Shown here in pieces: positions 43,401 to 48,500 of a stretch of 48,500 bases of DNA. The DNA comes from Glandiceps talaboti (taxonomy: Eukaryota > Hemichordata > Enteropneusta > Spengelidae): positions 10,019,475 through 10,067,974 of the forward strand of contig NC_135554.1 of the NCBI RefSeq assembly GCF_964340395.1, written 5' to 3'. Numbering within the stretch: position 1 is the first letter of the stretch; every line of letters begins with the position of its first letter. Below the pieces are notes generated by a model. The model was given only the letters and a program-made list of their open reading frames with translations. It was not told the DNA's origin and searched no databases. A program made the position numbers and the translations under genes.

Positions 43401-44269
43401 TTCACTGTTTACGTTGATTTTTATTACATATATATATATCTATAGATCTAGGGGACACGGCCATATTTTTTGGTTTACTGAACAAGACATACAAATGTAA
43501 GGTTGGTACCAAAAGTAATTCATTTGACCAATAGTAGAGTCTGTGTATTTTTGGTTTAGAATAGACAACCTAGTGAAAAATATCTGCATATATAACAGAA
43601 ATGAGCCAACTGTGATATCACTGAATATCACGTCATAAACTTGATTTTGCTTCATCGTATTGAAAAAAATAGAATGATATATTAAAAAAGAAAAAGTTCT
43701 TTGATTTTTGGATTAAATTTGCCAAACAGTCGAATGGACACATACAGTGATTGGGAGTCAACTACTAATGACTGGAAAAATATGTTTGAATAGTTGAGGA
43801 CATTTTCCTTCACAAAACAAAACATGATTAATATACTCAAAAACATTTTGAATAAAATCTCCCAAGGGATTGATGTCAGCCTAGCCCCGGGGAAAAGGAA
43901 CTACATAACCACACAATACTGTGAGTTCAATAATTTATCAGTTGTATTTTTTTTTTATAGATTTAACAAAAATATGCATGCCTATAAGTATTTAATATAA
44001 TATAATATAACATATATGTCATGATCTAACAACTATCGCGTGTATATCGATGTTTGTCAAAATAAGCCTACCTTCAAATAACACATTCTATTTCATGCTA
44101 TGTTATACATACTATTTCTACCTCCTATATACATGTACCTACTATATGGCAATCCTCGTTTGAATGTCTACACAGTCATATAGTAATAGTTACAGAAGTA
44201 CTGTGATTCCATACAATATTGTCTACTAAAAACTACTGTGGGGGGGGGGGGGGTCTAGTTTGGTGATGA

Positions 44270-44640
44270 GCGACGTTGTCTAATATTAGAGTCCAATATT
44301 ATATTTTAAACTCTAATAAGAGTGTGACATTAGAGGATAATATTAGACATTAGACGATATTATCAGATAACGCATATATATTTCGTGCTGTCCTCGAGGT
44401 GCGACATTGCACACAAATATCCATTATCGGAAAGAGTCTAATATTAGTTTCTAACTTAGATTTTAGATTCTAAATTCGATTTTAGACGATTTTATCCGAT
44501 AAAACACTACTCCTAGCTCCTGGGCTCAGTCCGTCCTGGGGCATGACAGGTCTGCCCCGTCTAATATTAGACTGTCGGTAGTCTGGGCAATGTGTGAAAT
44601 CTAACATTAGGGGAATCAAATATTAAATTTTAGACTCAAA
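44270..44640. repeat. Cluster of TCTAATATTAGA-type palindromes
   Basis: TCTAATATTAG or close variants recur at least five times (near 44278, 44338, 44430, 44560, 44600), often within TTAGAC/GTCTAA contexts in both orientations. It may be a degenerate palindromic element. Confidence 0.5.
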
Positions 44641-44745
44641 ACTAGATCGTATGAGTGAAATCGCGTGGGTGTAGCAACTCCCAACTTCATCCTCAAAGGG
44701 TTGAAATACATGTACACGTCAAGTTTATATATATTATATATGTAA

Positions 44746-44746
<1 letters not shown>

Positions 44747-44803
<57 letters not shown>
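44747..44803. repeat. (TA)n microsatellite
   Basis: About 28 TA copies. Confidence 0.9.
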
Positions 44804-44806
<3 letters not shown>

Positions 44807-46589
44807 AGCTGAGGAGGCGTGAAACTCAGAGTAACGACTTATAACATCCTTATTCTTTTATATTAAGTCTATATATTATATATATGTATATATGCATTTA
44901 CTGGTGTACTTAAAACCCGGTCCATCTGTGTAATCTGGTGTATAAATCCTACATTTTGCATTATATTTTAGTTTTATCTTATTATAGTAGAGCCATAAGT
45001 ATTTGAGTTCACTCTTTTGTTCTGGGCCGCCGTTCTTTTATAATAAACTCACAAAACATCTATTTTCACAACTAATCTTTTAATCCGAACTATAGGTGGT
45101 TAACATAACAAAAAGTCATACATTGGAATTTCAGAATCACAGACCATAATGTGCAATACTACAGTTTCCGAATATATTTTGAACTGTCTGCCCTGGTGTG
45201 GTATTCCACCAAAATAAAATCCCTTGAAAATACTTTTTACCTATAGATACCTTCCACACCTTCCCAAATCAGTGAAAATTTATTCAATATAGCAAATTTC
45301 TCTTTTCAGTGAAACTTAATTGACTTGAAAACATATATAACACTTGACGATATACATAAACTCACATAATATATGAAAGTAATTGATGGCTCAGTGACAG
45401 GGTATCTTTTTTGTAATTATAGTTATGCTATTTTTTCCCCAAATAAAACTGTTATGTTGGTGACAAGAAATTTTTTTTAACCCTAGAGAAAAAAACAGAA
45501 GGAGCTGAGTTTTGAACTGAACTTTTATGATGGATATCAGAATGTATACATTATTTGAGTTTGTTGCTGAATTTCGAATACAATCAGTCCGAGACATGGA
45601 CTTGAGATAATGTAAAATTGGGTTTGGTAAAAGAAACGACAACTCCTTTAAATTTTGTCTACATTAAACTTTATTACCAACGTTTCAACCTCATGTAGGC
45701 AAACCCCAATTTTACATGATTTAGTAGAATGTGGTTACATATATGAATGCACTTGAATAGTCTTTCCAACGGTCTATTCTTACACGGATATATACATGAA
45801 TAGAAGCATGTTGCGTTAAACGACTGCTGTCATCGCCTACTGTGTACCGATTTATGTTTTTTGACACGTATTTCTGATATTATAATAACGACCAATTCAT
45901 ACAATAGTAACCATGGTAACCGTATTGTGATTTTATTAATTCATTTTCGACAATGTTAATGTTAACCATTAGGCGCCCAGCGTCAATGTGTTAACACTCT
46001 GGCTGTATACGATCACGGGTTCCAAAAGACTTGACTTTCCCGGAGTATACTTTATACTGGGGGGGGGGGGGGTATATTCCCGTGTAGTAAAATATAGTAA
46101 ACACGCTTATCATGTCTTATATACCATGTTAATCAATGTGTTGAAGAATCAAATTATGTACTCTATGCTAATGAGATATATGAGGTAAAAACTATAACAG
46201 AAGAAAACATTCCGTAGAAACGTATACATTTGTATACAAGAATAACCACTGGCAGATAAATGGAAATTCATTTTATTACATTTGACGCGGTTTAATCATG
46301 TACATCCCACATAATGTTTGTGAACTGGACAAAAACTGCATGCATGCATGCATTCCATAATCCTCATTCTATTCATAAATCAAAGCCGTGTCCTTTATTT
46401 GTGGAAGAGAAAACAAATCTGCTAACATTTTAAGCTTGTGCGTCAGCTTGCAATATATACGCATATTTTAATTTATACACAGTGACATTTGCTCAACGTG
46501 GCACCGCTGTTCGTCTGATTGTATTGTGCTCTTTTTGGATCCGAGCTACACAGTTTTCTTTGTGTGTGCATTCAACTTTTACGATACCC

Positions 46590-47138
46590 ATGTCAACTGA
46601 TGCGTCGATGAATATCGAGACGGTGACAGTACCCAGTCCCAACATGCCACGCCGGGGAGGACGGTCAAAACTTGTGCTGCTGCTCTTCAGCGTGCTTGTT
46701 CTCGGTCTTGTATGTATTACGTATTATTATAATTCATATTGGACACGTCTGTCGGCTAAAAACACTGTCAGTGACAAACTGGATTATTTGCATGGCGCTG
46801 AACAACCGACAACATTGCAGGATGTCAAGCATTTCCTATTTGACACGTCAGATAAGTTTAAAAATCACCCAGTCCAGTTCCCTGATGCGGATGAAGAATT
46901 TCCGTACAATTCGCCTACTTCTGCTGCCCCAACGGAAATCGAAGACGATGCTATCGGAGAACCTGGAGGCAGCATGGCCGATGATGACAACATGCCCGAG
47001 GGTAGTGACAGTACGGCCGATGATGACAACATGCCCGAGAGTAGCGACAGCATGGCCGACGGCATCGACACTGATCTGGCTGATTTGATTCAAAGCAGTG
47101 ACGACGATACGGACGAAACTGAAAAAGACAATATGGGA

Positions 47139-47179
<41 letters not shown>

Positions 47180-48500
47180 GGTATTATACGATATGGACGA
47201 CCTGAAGGATGATGGAAGCCCGGAAGAAAAGAGCGAGGTGGGAGACAGTTACAACCCCGATGAGGAAGCAATACCTGAATCAGGAAACCAAAATCAAAGT
47301 CCTGAAGAGGAAAGTCTACCTGTTTCACAAAGCTCTGAAGAAGTTAGTCATGACGAAGATGACTCGAGAAATGAAGACGTTATTGATAATGACGCCATTG
47401 AAAACAGTCAAGACAATAAGGAACAATCGGAAACTAATGGTAACAATGAAAACAGTGATTTTATCAAAAGTGATGAAGAATCTGAGAATTCCGACTCGGA
47501 TATGGAACACGACGAGTCATCAGATTCCGAATCGTCTGAATCGTTATCGCTTTCAGAAAGTTCGGATTCGTCATCTTCCTTTATTAATAACTTGCAGGAG
47601 TGGATTGATGAAAACACGTCTGAACCATCAGAATCGATTTCGCCAGAATCTGGAACACACCAAGATAACTCGGAATCGGAATCAGAATTCAACAAACATT
47701 TAAAGAAACTGATCGAAGAGGAACTGTCGGAATCGGTTGATTCTGAATCTGACAGCATTGGAAGTGATACACAAAGTTCTCACACTGACGGCGACGAAAT
47801 GGGCGCATTAAAATCCGCTATCAAGATTACTAACAGTGAGCAATCCGAGGAAGAAATAACGACTTCAGAATCAGAATCAGATTCAGAATCAGATTCAGAA
47901 TCAGAATCGGAATCAGGGGGATCTGAGGATACCACGTCAGAGAAGGAGTCGGACGAATCAGACGCAGAAACTTTGAAAACCGACTCACTTTCCGGCGAAA
48001 AATCAAATGCACCAGAAAATGCATCATCATCAGCATCGTCGCTGGATAGCAACTCGTTAATTCTGGAAGTTAACGAAACACAAACTATACCAGAAATACT
48101 ATCGTCTAATATCACCATCACGTCTGATCAGCCTTATCAATCTCCAGTCAATCCCCAGGTCTTAGAAGATAACCAATTACAGCCCTTGGAACAACTTGAC
48201 TTTCAAAACGCACAATACGATCATGATACTCAGATGGCCCCAGGCGAAGAACAAACGCAACAGTTAGGTCCGATTTCACCCCTAGAACAACAATCATCAC
48301 CACTATCTCAACAAGAACAAGACAAACTACAACAGTTACTACAGCTACAGCAACAACAATCAGTGCAACAGCCACCCTTGCAGCAAGGACATGGCATAGG
48401 CTTATTTGCGGACCAGACGCCAAAATTTGGTTTATTACAACCAGAAACGTCTGGTGAAGATTATATGAAGGACATGCGCACTAAAGTATTGATACTGTCG
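46590..48500 (+). CDS. Acidic, Ser/Gln-rich type II membrane protein; possible carbohydrate sulfotransferase (5' part)
   Basis: An uninterrupted frame of 637 codons runs off the right edge; it begins MSTDASMNIETVTVP. Residues 21-27 are basic (RRGGRSK), followed by one membrane span (LVLLLFSVLVLGLVCITYYY, 28-47) and no cleavable signal. This is the type II layout of Golgi enzymes, with the rest in the lumen. The long stem is acidic: two DDDNMPE repeats (about 131-155), D13 at 184-196 from a GAT run, and many Ser-Glu/Ser-Asp repeats (about 290-470), then a Gln-rich stretch (about 560-610). The last residues, MKDMRTKVLILS, resemble the strand just before the R-S/T-G-S-S PAPS-binding loop of carbohydrate 6-O sulfotransferases. 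That family call is inference, since the loop lies outside the window. A stem of about 580 residues would be exceptionally long. Confidence 0.7.

Larger units (their letters stand above)
4560..43580 (+). repeat. Tandem array of eight UIM-protein genes
   Basis: Eight head-to-tail units all transcribe rightwards. Exon 2 begins at 6050, 12512, 20616, 24632, 29345, 33715, 36850 and 41404; spacing varies from 3.1 to 8.1 kb because of insertions and deletions in spacers and introns. Units 1-2 (type A) have a long intron 1 with G/C tracts; units 3-8 (type B) have a short one. Units 3 and 4 share coding differences (RGHGDK, TVEKIEE, VNLSEM), so they look like close sisters. Spacers 4 and 7 share an LTR insertion and spacers 3, 5 and 7 share a non-LTR fragment, so duplication involved blocks larger than single genes. 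Homology at the right edge fades near 43580. Confidence 0.93.
43581..46589. other. Intergenic, no gene seen
   Basis: AT-rich. It contains a G14 run (44239-44252), a cluster of CTAATATTAG palindromes (44270-44640), a TA run (44747-44803), an inverted repeat around 45611-45716 and a second G tract (46060-46072). Short open frames lack any recognisable domain. Confidence 0.5.

Noticed and set aside
48148-48423. Minus-strand frame rich in Val/Ala opposite the acidic protein gene
   Set aside because: It is the complement of the CAA/CAG-rich coding sequence of the plus-strand gene and has no independent support.

Overview
The window looks like nuclear DNA of an invertebrate animal. It has spliced genes with GT/AG introns, AATAAA poly(A) signals, a RING/B-box (TRIM-type) gene, animal-type DNA transposons, a non-LTR fragment, a solo LTR and very many microsatellites. 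A marine lophotrochozoan-type genome is plausible, but nothing here fixes the species.

Layout. (1) 1-1975, minus strand: the 5' part of a TRIM-type E3 ligase gene. Its first coding exon (RING, two B-boxes, coiled coil) splices in phase to a second exon that starts a discoidin/DOC-like segment and leaves the window. (2) 2111-4559: non-coding, with CTGT and TA microsatellites. (3) About 4560-43580: a head-to-tail array of eight copies of one gene, all on the plus strand. Each full unit has a CpG-rich promoter, exon 1 (29 codons, hydrophobic N-terminus), a phase-1 intron, exon 2 (about 290 codons, ending in two ubiquitin-interacting motifs), an intron just after the stop codon whose pyrimidine tract is a microsatellite, and a 3'UTR exon with AATAAA. 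Predicted products are 317-321 residues. Units 1-2 (type A) have a 1.16 kb intron 1; units 3-8 (type B) have a shorter intron 1 (0.41-0.44 kb where exon 1 is present). Unit 7 has lost its promoter and exon 1. Unit 8 is mosaic in the middle of exon 2 and diverged downstream. (4) Spacers between units hold decayed fragments of exon 2 and dated insertions: a long-TIR foldback element carrying a hAT-like element (spacers 1 and 2), a Harbinger-like element nested inside that (spacer 2 only), a solo LTR (spacer 4, and truncated in spacer 7), and a 5'-truncated non-LTR element (spacers 3, 5 and 7). (5) 43580-46589: non-coding, with palindromic TAATATTA-type repeats and TA/G tracts. (6) 46590-48500, plus strand: the open 5' end of a long acidic, Ser/Gln-rich type II membrane protein; its last visible residues resemble the start of a carbohydrate sulfotransferase domain.

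The strongest candidate for something undescribed is the tandem family of UIM proteins, which I do not recognise. Each couples a signal-peptide- or anchor-like exon to a basic region and two C-terminal UIMs, and the array sits beside a ubiquitin-ligase-type TRIM gene. Calls rest on reading the sequence alone; no database search or transcript evidence was available.
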